Program-made: the position numbers and the translations under genes | Part shown: positions 1-12,719 of the stretch, one piece after another | Position numbering within the stretch: position 1 is the stretch's first letter | How the letters are laid out: each line of letters starts with the position of its first letter | Origin: Malachius bipustulatus | Taxonomy: Eukaryota > Arthropoda > Insecta > Coleoptera > Melyridae | DNA: 64,000 nt | Assembly: GCA_910589415.1 (NCBI GenBank) | Contig: OU342638.1 | Span: 32,523,579 to 32,587,578, forward strand | Reading direction: 5' to 3' | Notes under the pieces: model-generated | The model's database searches: none | What the model was told of the DNA's origin: nothing | The model's input: the letters and a program-made list of their open reading frames with translations, nothing else

Positions 1-654
1 CTATAAATATCAAAAGATGCATTTCGATTCGTCTACATTGTAAATATTCCCCGCGACTTCGACACTTAATCAATGAATCTCTTCTTGCGCTCTTTTCCCT
101 TACAACTGCAACCGCGGAGCAAATTTTCTTAACACGCGAAAAGCAGATGGATGTAATCTAGACGTTGCAAGCTCCAGTTCTAGTTTCCACGTCCAGCTGT
201 CACTCTGATTTACGTAGATCAAAGTCAACTCAAATATCAAAGCCAAGGTCTACCAGTCTGTAGTCTGCAGATCTGATTCCTTCCAGTTCTCCGGAGAGAT
301 TTAGATATATGAAATATTCTTTTATGCGAATCTGTTTCTTTTTACTGGTTATCCCTGAACTCTTGAATTTGAGAGAAAAACATCTTGAAGCAGAGGTCAA
401 CTGAAGTATTATATTAAGAATCGCGTGCATCTTAATATAAGTGAATTTTCACCATTTCTTTTCACCAATTTTCACCAAATATATGGCACGTGAACCTCTC
501 GGAGCTCCTGAAACGAGAATTTTGAAAGTGGTGCTCGGTTCATAGCGAAATTCGACGCATACATATTTCGCAGAAATCTATTGGCACTGGGGAGCTTTGT
601 GCTCTTAATTATGCGCATCTCTGGTTGGACTACCCATTTGTGCAAAGTTGTAAA
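1..654. other. Gene-free AT-rich DNA at window edge
   Basis: I see no convincing exon, repeat or RNA gene here. Open frames are short and lack splice or codon support. The last part leads directly into the first satellite monomer. Confidence 0.4.
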
Positions 655-3085
655 AATGAATTTTAAAAACAACGACTACGTTATGTCAGAATTTTGACTG
701 TTTTTGAGAATATTGATGACCTTACAGTCAAATTGGTAAGTTTTCATTGTTCTTAGTACGTGTAGTCAGCTGTATTAAGGTTCAATCTTGACAATTTTTT
801 TAATTTGTGTGATTTTTAAGACAACTACATGGCTTAGTCAAAATAAAATAGTCGAAATAGTCAAAATAATCAAAATAAAGAGTTTCCGTAGTTCTCGATG
901 TGCTGGCTCAAATCTCGGCAAATTTTTAAAAACAATGACTACGTTATGTCAAAAATTTTGACTATTTTAGAGAATATGGTTGACCTTACAGTCAAATTGG
1001 TAAGTTTTCATTGTTCTTAGTACATTACGTCAGTTGTATTAAGGTTCAATCTTGACATTTTTTTCATTTTTTGTGATTTTTGAGACAACTAAATGACTTA
1101 GTCAAAATAAAATAGTCAAAATAGTCGAAATAATCAAAATATGGAGTTTCTAGAGTTCTCGATGTGCTGGCTCAAATCTCGGCAAATTTTTAAAAACAAA
1201 GACTAGGTACGTTATGTAAAAATTTTTGACTATTTTTGAGACTATTGTTGACCTTACAGTCAAATTGGTAAGTTTTCATTGTTCTTAGTACATGTCGTCA
1301 GCTGTATTAAGGTTCAATCTTGACTAATTTTTTAATTTTTGTGATTTTTGAGAAAACTAAATGACTTAGTCAAAATAAAATAGTCAAAATCGTCAAAATA
1401 ATCAAAATAAAGAGTTTCCATAGTTTTAGATGTGCTGGCTCAAATCTCGGCAAATTTTTAAAAACAACGACTACGTTATGTCAAAAATTTTGACTATTTT
1501 TGAGAATATTGTTGACCTTACAGTCAAATTGGTAAGTTTTCATTGTTCTTAGTACATTACGTCAGCTGTATCAAGGTTCAATCTTGACAATTTTTTTAAT
1601 TTTTGTGATTTTTGAGACAACTACGTGGCTTAGTCAAAATAAAATAGTCAAAATAGTCAAAACAATCAAAATAAAGAGTTTCCATAGTTCTCGATGTGCT
1701 GGCTCAAATCTCGGCAAATTTTTAAAAACAAAGACTACGTTATGTCAAAAATTTTGACTATTTTTGAGAATATTATTGACCTTACAGTCAAATTGGTAAG
1801 TTTTCATTGTTCTTAGTACATTACGTCAGTTGTATTAAGGTTCAATCTTGACATTTTTTTTATTTTTTGTGATTTTTGAGACAACTAAATGACTTAGTCA
1901 AAATAAAATAGTCAAAATAATCAAAATAAACAGTTTCCATTTGCTGGCTCAAGTCTCGGCAAATTTTTAAAAACAACGACTACGTTATGTGAAAATTTTT
2001 TGACTATTTTTTGAATATTGTTGACCTTACAGTCAAATTGGTAAGTTTTCATTATTCTTAGTAGATGTAGTCAGCTATACTAAGGTGCAATCTTGAGCAA
2101 TTTTTTAATTTTTGTGAGTTTGAAGACAACTAAATGACTTAGTCAAAATAAAATAGTCGAAATAGTCAAAATAATCAAAATAAAGAGTTTCCTTAGTTCT
2201 CGATGTGCTGGCTCAAATCTCGGCAAATTTTTAAAAACAACGACTACGTTATGTCAAAAATTTTGACTGTTTTTCAGAATATTATTGACCTTACAGTCAA
2301 ATTGGTAAGTGTTCATTGTTCTTAGTACATGTCGTCAGCTGTATTAGGTTCAATCTTGACAATTTTTGAATTTCATTGTGATTTTTGAGATAACTAACGA
2401 CTTAGTCAAAATAAAATAGTCGAAATAGTCAAAACAATCAAAATAAAGAGTTTCCTTAGTTCTCGATGTGCTGGCTCAAATCTCGGCAAATTTTTAAAAA
2501 CAACGAATACGTTATGTCAAAAATTTTGACTATTTTAGAGAATATTGTTGACCTTACAGTCAAATTGGTAAGTTTTCATTGTTCTTAGTACATTACGTCA
2601 GCTGTATTAAGGTTCAATCTTGACAATTTTTGAATTTTTGTGATTTTTGAGACAACTAACGACTTAGTCAAAATCGTCAAAATAATCAAAATAAAGAGTT
2701 TCCATAGTTTTAGATGCGCTGGCTCAAATCTCGGCAAATTTTTAAAAACAACGACTACGTTATGTCTAAATTTTTGACTGTTTTTGAGAATATTATTGAC
2801 CTTACAGTCAAATTGGTAAGTTTTCATTGTTGTTAGTACGTGTAGTCAGCTGTATTAAGGTTCAATCTTGACCAATTCTTCAAGTTTGGCGATTTTTGAG
2901 ACAACTAATAAAATAGTCAAACGAGAAAGTTTTCATAGTTCTTGCTGTGATGGGCTCAAAATCTCTAAAAATTCTAAAAGCAACATCTACTTTTTGTAAA
3001 TAATTTTGACTATTTTTGAGAATAATAATGACATTACAGTCAAATTGTGAAGTTTCAATTATTCTTACTGTATGTAGTCAACTGA
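655..3085. repeat. Satellite array, ~264 bp monomer, about 10 copies
   Basis: The phrase 'gaccttacagtcaaattgg' (or a close variant) recurs near 718, 982, 1250, 1514, 1778, 2023, 2287, 2550, 2798 and 3030, giving spacings of 264, 268, 264, 264, 245, 264, 263, 248 and ~232. Each monomer also carries 'actacgttatgtcaaaaatt', 'tcttagtacattacgtcag' and a run of 'agtcaaaataaaatagtc'. Shorter monomers have lost part of the 'agtcaaaata' segment. The last copy (about 2860-3085) is clearly decayed, as expected at the edge of an array homogenised by unequal exchange. No protein is encoded; the frames inside are shared only because the monomer repeats. Confidence 0.93.
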
Positions 3086-3280
3086 ATTAAGATAACGTTA
3101 CACAAATTTCGATTTTTATGGTGTGTGGGTAGGGGTAGAGTATGGGGTAAAAGGCTGACTGAGAACTTGCGCGAATAACGGCGTACCAGAGTTATCAGAC
3201 AGAATCGGATAAAAAGTGAGAAGCTTGAAAAATATAAACAATTCAAAATTCGCGGCCTCTTGTTGCTTAGTGGCTAATTG

Positions 3281-3298
3281 TCTCTCTCTCTCTCTCTC
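3281..3298. repeat. (CT)n microsatellite
   Basis: Nine uninterrupted TC units, followed by 'actcgcaag'. Confidence 0.9.
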
Positions 3299-3299
3299 A

Positions 3300-4560
3300 C
3301 TCGCAAGTGCATTAAGGTTATATTACCTATTTTAAGTAAGTATTAGGTCGATTTTACGTACGACGAACGTCTAATTTCCACACTTTAGTAATATTGACTT
3401 AAGTTAATAATTCCCAAATATCTCGGCGAATTTACGTAATATCTTCTCTGATTTTAGTCGTTAATACGTAAATTCGAGGTAAATTTACGTCAAATCGACG
3501 TAAATTTAACCTAGGGATTTTATTTATACACAAGGTGTGGCATTTCATGGTGTGAGAGGGTGTGGCAATGAACATCCTTGCCAAGGATCAGCTTTGCAAT
3601 GTTTGGCAATTGCCTACTTAATCTCGGAAATTATCTGCAAGGAAAAATAACTCGGAATGAAGTATACGAGTCGTTTCTGAAAATCCTGCATGATTTATAA
3701 TAGACATTCCGTTCCAACTAAAAAGAGATACTTACAATAAATATTCCAGATGTATTAAAAAAAAAGATGGTGAATATGTACGTCTTTATGTTTTTTTTTT
3801 TGTCAAGTCTTCACAAATAAACCTCTTGCCAAATCATCCCCTATTGTATCTCATTTCGGGAGAGAGAATAATAACTCATCCTTTCCAAGAAAACGATCTT
3901 GCTAAATAGATAGGGGTCGAAGAAGGACGGCCCGAGAACAACGAATAACTATTTAAAATACCCGATTGCCTTCATAGAAAATCCGCTCGTATTTCAAGCC
4001 AGAAAATACAAATATCCATCGATTGATCCGCTTCTAAAAATTGAATGTTTCCATTCTAGCCGAGCTCGGCTATATTTCATTTCATCTCAATTGGCAGTAA
4101 GGAAATCTTGATGTTGCTATCAAAGCCACGCAAACATATACGAGTGAGTTGCTTGAAATGCTGTCCTCTTTACTGCCCATAAATTATCCCGGATTTTATC
4201 CTGTTTTATTTTTTTATTCCCGGGATATTAGGGTGTAGCAGAGGGATAAATAAATCGTTTACCGGATTCTCTGGTTTAAATAATTCATTTTGCATGCAGT
4301 ATGGAAAATCTATCAGAGAGTAATTTGCAGTTTTGGCTTTTATGCAGATTTTTTTTTGTTGCTCGTTTACTTTGTATAATGGACGCAGGATGTGTTGGCC
4401 AATCCAAATATGAACATATTGTGTTGTTTTTAGTCGGTTAAACATTTATTTTGGATTAGCTTCACTGTAACAGATAATAATAATGCTATAACTGTCATAT
4501 TAGGTACGAGAGCTGAAAATATACTGATAATGTTTATGAAGGACGTTGAATCAATCACAC
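3300..4560. other. Gene-free DNA with a short 'acgtaaatt'-rich patch
   Basis: Between about 3340 and 3515 the words 'acgtaaatt', 'tttacgt' and 'aggtcgatttt' recur on both strands, suggesting a decayed inverted-repeat element; the arms match only in short blocks. The rest (to 4560) shows no gene, repeat or RNA I can support. Confidence 0.3.
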
Positions 4561-4564
4561 ACTC

Positions 4565-4840
4565 TAAATATACAGGGTCTGCTATCTGAAAAATATTGTT
4601 TAGGTATTTTTTTTCTGTAAAAATACAGGATTAGGACTATTTAATGGGAGACTACACAGGGATATCCTACACCATTGAAGATAAGGCCGGTTGAATTACT
4701 TGAATTACAGAAAAGTGTCACAATTTTATGCTTAATAAGAATCTGAAACAGATTTAAGGAAACTTTAGGCTTGAAGCTGAAATATCCTGAAAAAAAAACA
4801 GAAAAAACGAGATTCCTTATTTTTGACATATCTTTCTTAT
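4565..4840. repeat. Truncated half of the 'tatacaggg' foldback MITE
   Basis: It begins with 'tatacagggtctgctatc' and later carries 'ttaataagaatctga', 'tgaaatatcctgaaaa' and 'gattccttatttttg'. The same blocks occur in the same order in one arm of the complete foldback element at 25463-25869. Only one arm is present here, so this looks like a broken or partly deleted copy. Confidence 0.6.
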
Positions 4841-5059
4841 TGTTGAAAATTGATTTTTCAACATTTTCGTAGTTTTACAAAAGCTTCCATTCGACATTAA
4901 AAATTTTTTCAAAGCCGACTAGATCCCAGAGTTTTCTTAGCCCACTTTTATTTCTCATAGTCGCCATATTGTTTTCTTTTTATATGTCGTTCGGTATAAA
5001 ATAATCATGGAAACAAAGAAATAATAAAATTTAAAAAAATATATAAAAATTTTATTCTT

Positions 5060-8000
5060 CTTTTTTCGAATGAAAAATTTTTTCGAGTATGCGGCCATTC
5101 AAAGTTTTTCAAGATCATTTAACCATTTTTACCATAGCTTAGCGTTATTTTACCGTGCCATAAGAAACTATAAAGATAATATTGTAAGACTCTCTCTCAG
5201 CTCCGACCACAGTGATGCCCAAAAAACTCGCCAAAAAAGGTCGATTGTATCAAATGGTGCGAAAAAACTCAAAACTTCCTAACCAGAAGAGTTAGAAAAA
5301 AACTTAGCCCCTCATCTTAATCGCAAGAGAATGCATATTTTGCAAAATGAATCAAAATTCCTTTCATGTAATTTTCCAAAATTTTACAGCGGCACTAATG
5401 TGAAAATTCAAAATTTATATTTCTTCCGGTATGAAGCCACTCTGATTTTTTCTTGATCAATTTATGATTTACACGATACCTTATCGTAATTCTACCATGT
5501 CTCACGAAAATATTGACATAAAAAACTTTTTTTTAGCAGCTTCAGGACCGAAATTATGATTTATTTACTACCTTCAATCGTAAAAAAAAAACAGTAGCAA
5601 TTGCTGAATATCGAAAATATTATAACTTTTCAACCAAAAGACCTAGAAAAAGCTTCACGGTCCCTTATCCTAATCGCAGGAGAATGGAATTTATGAAAAA
5701 AAATTAAAATTATTTTTGAATAATTTTCAAAATTTTATTACAGACACAAATTTGAAAATTCAAATTTTGTTTCGAAAAAATGTTATGCAGCTATTCTTAG
5801 TTTTTGCTGATCATTTTACCATTTTCTCCATAGGTTAGCGTTATTTTACCGTGTCTTAAGAAAATATTATAATGATAAGTAGTGTAGGACTATCTGTCAG
5901 CTCCGACCACCGTGATGCCCAAAATTGATCGATTGTATCAAATGGTGCGAAAAAACTCAAAACTTCCTAACCAGAAGAGCTAGAAAAAAACTTAGCCCCT
6001 CATCTTAATCGCAAGAGAATGCATATTTTGCAAAATGAATCAAAATTCCTTTTATGTAATTTTCCAAAATTTTACAGCGGCACTAATGTGAAAATTCGAA
6101 ATTTATATTTCTTCCGGTATGAAGCCACTCTGATTTTTTCTTGATCATTTTATGATATACAACGAGACCTTATCGTAATTCTACCATGTCTCACGAAAAT
6201 ATTGACATAGAAAAACTTTTTTCTACCAGCTTCAGGACCGAAATTATGATTTATTTACTACCTTCAATCGTAAAAAAAAAACAGTAGCAATTGCTGAATA
6301 TCGAAAATATTAAAACTTTTCGACCAAAAGACCTAGAAAAAGCTTCACGATCCCTTATCCTAATCGCAGGAGAATGGAATTTATGAAAAAAAATTAAAAT
6401 TATTTTTGAATAATTTTCAAAATTTTATTACAGACACAAAATTGAAAATTCAAATTTTGTTTCGAAAAAATGTTATGCAGCTATTCTTAGTTTTTCCTGA
6501 TAATTTTACCATTTTCTCCATAGGTTAACGTTATTTTACCGTGTCTTAAGAAAATATTATAATGATGATAAGTAGTGTAGGACTATCTCTCAGCTCCAAC
6601 CACCGTGATGCCCAAAATTGATCGATTGTATCAAATGGTGCGAAAAAACTCAAAACTTCCTAACCAGAAGAGCTAGAAAAAAGCTTAACCACTCATCTTA
6701 ATCGCAAGAGAATGCTTATTTTGAGAAAAAAAGCAAAATTCATTTTATATAATTTTCCAAAATTTTACAGCGGCACTAATATGAAAACTCGAAATTATTT
6801 TTTCTTCCGGTATGAAGTCATCCTGATTTTTACTTGATCATTTTATGATTTACGCGATACCGTATCGTAATTCTCCCATGTCTTACGAAAATAATGATGT
6901 ATAAAACTCTATTTTAGCAGCTCCGGTACAAAAAATATGATTTATTTATTACCTTCAATCGTAAAAAAAAACAGTAGCAATTATTGCAACTCCGTTCGCT
7001 GGATGTCAAAAAGAAAAAAGTTTCACGGCCCTTCTTTCTAATCGCAGGAGAATGAAAATTTTGAAAAAAAAACAAAAAAGTTTTTGTATAGGTAATTTTC
7101 AAAATTTTATCACAGACACAAATTTGAAAGTTCAAACTTTCTTTCGAAAAAATTTTTGAGTATGCAGCCATTTTTTGTTTTACCTGATCATTTATCATTT
7201 TCATCATAGCTTAGCGTTAATTTACAGTATCTTGAAAAACTAATGATAAGTGTAAGACTATATCTGAGCTCCGATCACTGTGATGCTAAAAATTGATCGT
7301 TTATGTCCAAGGGTGCGAAAAAACTCAAAACTCCATAACCAGAAGAGATGGAGAAAAGCTTAACCCCTCATCTTAATTGCAAGAGGATGTTTATCCATCA
7401 ATGAAAAAATCAAAATTCATTTTATGTAATTTTCCCAAATTTTACAGCGGCACTAATATGAAAACTAGAAATTGACTTTCTTTCCTGTATGAAGCCAGTC
7501 TGATTTTTTCTTGATCAATATATGAATTACAGGATACCTTAAAGTAATTCTGCTATGTCTCACGAAAATAATGACGTACAAAACTCTTTTCTAGCAGCTC
7601 TGAGACAAAAAATATGATTTATTTTTACACCTTAATTTTTTTACAATTTAATGTTCTCTTTTTTTTACACCTTCAATCGGAAAAAACCAGTAGAAATTGC
7701 AACTCCGTTCGCTGAATGTCAAAAAATATTACAGCTTCCCAACCAAAAGAGCCAGAAAAAGCTCCACGGCCCCTCAACCTAATCGCAGGAGAATGAAAAT
7801 TTTGAAAAAAAAAACAAAACATTCATTTGTATAATTTTGAAAATTTTATCACAGATAACTTTTAAAATTTATTTCGAAAAAATGATAAATGCAGGACTAT
7901 CTCTCAGCTCCGACCACCGTGATACCCAAAATTGATCGATTGTATGGTGATACGAAAAAACTAAATGCTTATTTTGCAAAAAAAATAAAATAAATTTTAT

Positions 8001-8170
8001 GAAATTTTCCAAATTTTTACAGCGGCACTACGAAATTACTTTTTTTCCGGTATTAAGCTGTTGTGATTTTTTCCTTATCAATTCACGGTTTACCTACCAG
8101 AAAAGCTAGAAAAAACTTGACCGCCCAAGTTGAGAAAAACCGGCCAAAAATAAAAACTTTCTGACACTTT
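5060..8170. repeat. Tandem array, ~690 bp monomer, five degenerating copies
   Basis: The phrase 'ctccgaccaccgtgatgccc' (with variants) occurs near 5211, 5911, 6604, 7279 and 7918, spaced 700, 693, 675 and 639 bp. Shared blocks include 'acttcctaaccagaagagct', 'tcatcttaatcgcaagagaa', 'cttccggtatgaagcc', 'aaaaaaacagtagcaattgc' and 'ttatcctaatcgcaggagaa'. The first two or three copies are very alike; the fourth and fifth have more substitutions and deletions. The monomer is AT-rich and has no conserved reading frame. Confidence 0.9.
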
Positions 8171-8174
8171 TCAG

Positions 8175-9005
8175 ATAATTTTAAATTAAGAATTAACTTC
8201 GCTCGATTTATTACAGTTTTTTGAGCTCATTTTGAGGGAAAAGAGCTCTTTTTTGAATCTCAAAATTATTTTTGAGAATAATGAGATCTCCAAAATTTCA
8301 ATCGGTTTTTCAAAAATTTATTGCGTCAATCAAAATAAAGACAATAACATCTGTTCTGCTACTTTAAGACCGGATTTATATGCAGGTTTGGCTTAAACGA
8401 TTCAAGAAACGTGCGCAAATTTGAGATAAATCCTGCCAAAATTAGAATTTGCCGCCACTTTTCAGAATTTGTTTTTCTTTAATTTTTCAATTAAAATTTT
8501 TATGAACATTTGTTCCGACGAGGATAGAGACGATACATTTTGTTTCTTACTTTAATACCAGCTTTATTTACAAAAATAAAAAAAAAGAACTCGATAAACG
8601 TCCAGAAAACAAATTATAATTATAAAAAAACCGATTTAGAAATAAAAAATATCAACCCGATTTTTTTAAAATAATAGTTTCTTTTTTTTTACACATTTTT
8701 TTCCATAGTAAACCCTCAAAGCTCATTCACTCGATAAATTTTTTTGAGTGAAAATAATTTTTTTAAACATTTTCAACCGTTTAAAGCAAAAAAGGACTTC
8801 TGATTAATTGTAACAAATTGCGTCATTGCGTTAACAGTATAATTTTGACAAAGGCGTCTAAAAGTCAACTGTCAAAATGTCAAATTATCAAATTATCATA
8901 CGTTTCATAATTGCGCATGTTCAAAAAGAAAAAAAAAAGAAGATTACCTTATCATGATGATAAAAGATCTCAAAATTAATGAAGAATTTCACCTCATAAT
9001 ATAAG
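8175..9005. other. Gene-free AT-rich DNA
   Basis: Homopolymer-rich sequence with no repeat or frame that I can support. It contains short A and T runs and isolated 'tttgaggg' words only. Confidence 0.3.
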
Positions 9006-9009
9006 CTTT

Positions 9010-9360
9010 GTGAAGTGAGCCGGAAAAACTCGGGAAAACGAGCCGCTATGGCGTATTCGAGTGACCATCGTTTGACCACGTTTGACCATCTAATAATTTC
9101 GTTTGACCACGTCCAGAAAAAAAGATATCATTTTTTTAAATTTCCAATCCGGCTAACTTCACAATTCTACAGTTCTCTTTGGAAGTTAAACGGTTCGGAG
9201 GTCGAAACACTCCCGTGAAGTTGGCCCCCGAATTATCAGAGTTCTGAGTAGAACTATTGTTTTTCAAACAATAGCCAAACGAAATTATTGGGTGGTCAAA
9301 CGATGATCAAACGAATGCGCTATGGCAATCTGAATTTCCCGAGCTTTTCCGGCTCCCTTC
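9010..9360. mobile_element. Foldback MITE of ~350 bp
   Basis: The left arm (about 9010-9105) and the right arm (about 9281-9362) are imperfect inverted repeats. The left starts 'gtgaagtgagccggaaaaac', and the reverse complement of the right reads 'tgaagggagccggaaaagct'. Further paired blocks are 'catcgtttgaccac' and 'aataatttcgtttg', about 85 bp in all. The right inner edge has a perfect small hairpin, 'ctattgttt-ttc-aaacaatag', near 9254-9274. 'tcataat' occurs at 8994-9000 and 9368-9374, a few bases outside the arms, and could be a target duplication, but the exact ends are uncertain. No transposase frame is present. Confidence 0.75.
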
Positions 9361-9364
9361 ATGA

Positions 9365-10090
9365 AGTTCATAATGTAATGAACAACGCCGCTGTACCGGA
9401 TTAATCTCATCAAAGCAGAAATGACGATTCCAACATTTCCTAAATGTTTCTCCTAATAGGGGTGTCGAGTAAAATAAATTCATATACAGTTGATCAGATT
9501 TTGTGCTTCGATTATCAATTATTATGCTTCGGATGATTCCATACTCTAGAAACACAATTTCAAGTTTATCACGGAACCGAACGCAACAATTTCATTTAAT
9601 TTACATGAAGCATTCTGCCGCATTGACAAAAGTCATTAGTCTTCTATTCATAGTCACTTCCATGTATTAATGCTCTGTTTAAAACGGAACGATCCTACTG
9701 TAAGTAATCTCGGTTGACATGTTGAGTCCATTAGGTATACGTGTCCCTTGTAATGACAGCGCCACAGTCATTATCTCTAGTGATAATGCTAGGAGGCTCC
9801 CGAATCGTCGACACCCTGACGCAAAAACCTCAAGATATTTGGAGCAACGATTACTGGAAACCGCTTAATTAAATCCGTCTAGCTGGATTATCCGGAAAAC
9901 TTGTTGACATATTACTGGAAAGAAATGGTCTGTAACTACTGATGAGATGAATTTTGCTCCATTTAGTGTTCTATGAAACTTTGAATCTTCAATTCAAGAG
10001 AAAATCGAAGATATCATAAATACACGTAGCCTGCATGAATGGAAAATAAAAAATCTCATTCAATGCACCAAAAATCTTATGAAGCATCTT
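9365..10090. other. Gene-free DNA
   Basis: No repeat, exon or RNA gene was recognised; mixed composition without long frames. Confidence 0.3.
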
Positions 10091-10099
10091 AGGCAGATT

Positions 10100-11065
10100 T
10101 CACCCAATCAGCTTAATCCAGCATTGTTGGGATAGGGTTACACCAAGACCTTGGGACCTTAAACAGAAGAATTAGAAGGGAAGATGTAAGATCTGAGGGG
10201 ATCTTTTGAAGAAGATGCTCCAAAATTGGAAGAAATGAGACAGAGCATGACTTCTGAAGAGCTGCTGGTGTGCTATGTGATCGAAAAATGAAAAAAAGAA
10301 AACAGCGGTTTAAAAAATTTGGTTCAGCTGGCAATGATGAATAGCACCGAAACATGGCCCAAAAGAAGCGAACAAGAGAAAACGATGGAAGTTGTATAGT
10401 AATGAGAAACTAAAGATGAATCTTCTGGATAACAAGATGAAAAAAGATTGGAGACTACCAGTAATAAGGTTGCAAAAACTACCAAAAGCCAAGAAAACCG
10501 CCAAGGAGTATTATGCATCCAGAAGTGAATGATGTTCAATGGGAAAAAGTGGATCTAGGAACCATGATGGGATGGATCGATGAGATTAAGAGTAACCTTA
10601 ATAATGGAAGAGTGAGGAAGGCTTAGGCGGAGATGAGTGGATAGGATTGAGAATGACCTCGAGAATGACCTAAATAGAATTATTCTTACCTGATCTTCAT
10701 TTATAAGGAAGAAAATAGAGAGAGGTATGACTGGACTGGAAAAGAACCCCCAGAAACGTCGATCGCTTACATAAAAGTGGGAAAAGACCCAGAAAAAAAG
10801 AAGAAGGACTGTTCATTTAGGACTGTTTCTTCCAGAATGATGGGCGCACTATCATATAATGGCATAAAAGTGCGATTAAACGAAGATGAGGAAATCCGAA
10901 GAGGTGGTACCATTTATGTCATTGTCATTTTTTGTCGTCTAGCTCAGCTGAATTTTCCGTTAGATTTTTTTGTGCTGTTTATCGTGCTCGTGCTGCACCG
11001 TCACAACATCCTCTTCATTTATGCGGCAACTTACTTATCAAGGTCACCCATCAAGGTCTCTTTTT
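10100..11065 (+). pseudogene. Decayed coding-like stretch, unknown origin
   Basis: Base composition changes to purine-rich, codon-like sequence. Short frames read as charged protein: one around 10240-10400 includes 'SEELLVCYVIEK' then a stop, and one around 10720-10910 reads 'YDWTGKEPPETSIAYIKVG' followed by a lysine-rich stretch and 'SRMMGALSYNGIKVRLNED'. The pieces lie in different frames with stops between them, so no intact gene remains. I do not recognise the family; a decayed transposon ORF is the likeliest explanation, and a host exon cannot be excluded for the last piece. Confidence 0.35.
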
Positions 11066-11319
11066 AATAAAAAAAAATGGTTGGAATATTACCAGGTCTT
11101 CTTTCATAAAGAAATTATTACAATGACCTGTTAAAGATTTTGCGAGAGATCTCGATTTTTAATTATGATTAAGTTGCACGTTCCAGTGCGCCTAACTTTC
11201 CTTGCGTAAATAGGATGTGCCCCATACTGTTGGAACCATTAAAATTGTACCATTTACAATTTTTTAGGCAATCAGACATTAAAATTAAGAGTAAATTACT
11301 AGGGGATTTCCACTATTTA

Positions 11320-11670
11320 CACTTCATGTCCACTATTTAAACACTGTTTACATACGATTTCTACCATTTCCACTTATTTCCAATTATTTCAACTTATTGC
11401 CATCGTAATGGATAATTATTGCCAAGAATAACCACTGGAAATACCCTCCACACACACCCCCCCTGAAAAACATGTCCACTATTTCCACATTATTTCCTTT
11501 TAGTACTACATCATTTCCACTATGCCACTATTTCCACATGGTTTCCATATTGTTTCCACTATTTCCGCATTATTTCCACTTATTTGCACTATTTAAATTT
11601 TATTTCCACTGTTTTCAAGTATTTCCAGTTATCCAGATATTTCCATATTATTCCCAGTTGTTTCCACTAA
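11320..11670. repeat. Degenerate TATTTCCAC minisatellite
   Basis: About 20 to 25 loose repeats of 'tatttccac' and variants such as 'atttccact' and 'gtttccata', with no fixed spacing. The 115-codon frame running through it is a product of this repeat and is not treated as a gene. Confidence 0.8.
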
Positions 11671-12404
11671 AGTGTACAATTCCATGTGTGAACACCCCCT
11701 CGGTAAATTGTCACCCTCAGAGTGTTAACATTTTATCCAATTATAAGGAAAGCCTGAAGAAAAGCTCCAGGAAAATATTTTTCGAAAAAAACGAAAAAAC
11801 CCCGGCAAATCAATTTTAGTAGTTTTGATAAAAATTTATTTATGCGATTTTGCGATAGTTTTCTTGGTGGATCTCATTTTTATGTAAAAAGGGGATGTGC
11901 GCCGTACTGTTGGAACCATTAAATTTGTACCATTTCTAATTTAGACAATCATTCATCAAAATTAAGAGTAGGTAAATTGTCCGCCTCAGAGGGTTGATAT
12001 CTAAGATTTTTTTATTGTATCTAAAGCAAGTTATACTTATTCCTTTTATTAGGAAAGCCCATTGAAAATAATTTTCGAAAACACGAAAAATTTTTTTAAT
12101 AGTTTTGTTGAAGATTTGTTAATCTCGAGGTTAAATCTGATTTTGTGATACTATTCTTGGTGCCCCTCATTTTAATGTAAAAGGGGGATGTGCGCCATAC
12201 TGTGGGAACCATTAAAATCTATACAATTCCTGAATTTTTTCGTCAAGTAGACATCAAAGTGTCATCGAAGTCAATGAAGTGCCACTTCACCTATTTCAAT
12301 TTTTTGTTCTTCTATTTTTTAGGTTTAGTTTTTTTTTGCAAGATCTGGTTTCAGAAGATCTGGGAAGCTCGGAAATGCGTTTCTGGAGAGGCTCAAAATT
12401 AGAT

Positions 12405-12665
12405 TTTTGAAAGGTTTGATCAGTCCGAAAACACGAGCTTTTTTGAGCCTGTTTTGATCTTTTTTGACCTTCCAAAAAATCGAATTTTCTAGCTAACCAG
12501 ACCTTGTCAAAGCAGACATTGCAAAAAATCGAGCTGACCGGACTTTGAAAACATCAAATTTTCGAGCTAACCGGACATTGCAAAAAAATTGAGCTAACCG
12601 GACTTTGTGTCCTGTGTAGAATCACCAACTTCACCAACTTTGAAATCCACGAGCGGCCACCGCAT
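12405..12665. repeat. Fragment of the 28 bp minisatellite element (reverse arm)
   Basis: Units such as 'aatcgagctgaccggacttt', 'gagctaaccggacattgc' and the terminal 'aatccacgagcggccaccgc' match the closing arms at 24050-24330 and 31830-32215, which run antisense to the main minisatellite. Only this arm is present here. Confidence 0.7.
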
Positions 12666-12719
12666 TTTAGTGTAAAAAGAGGATGTGCGCCGTACTGTTG
12701 GAACCATTAAATCGAAACG

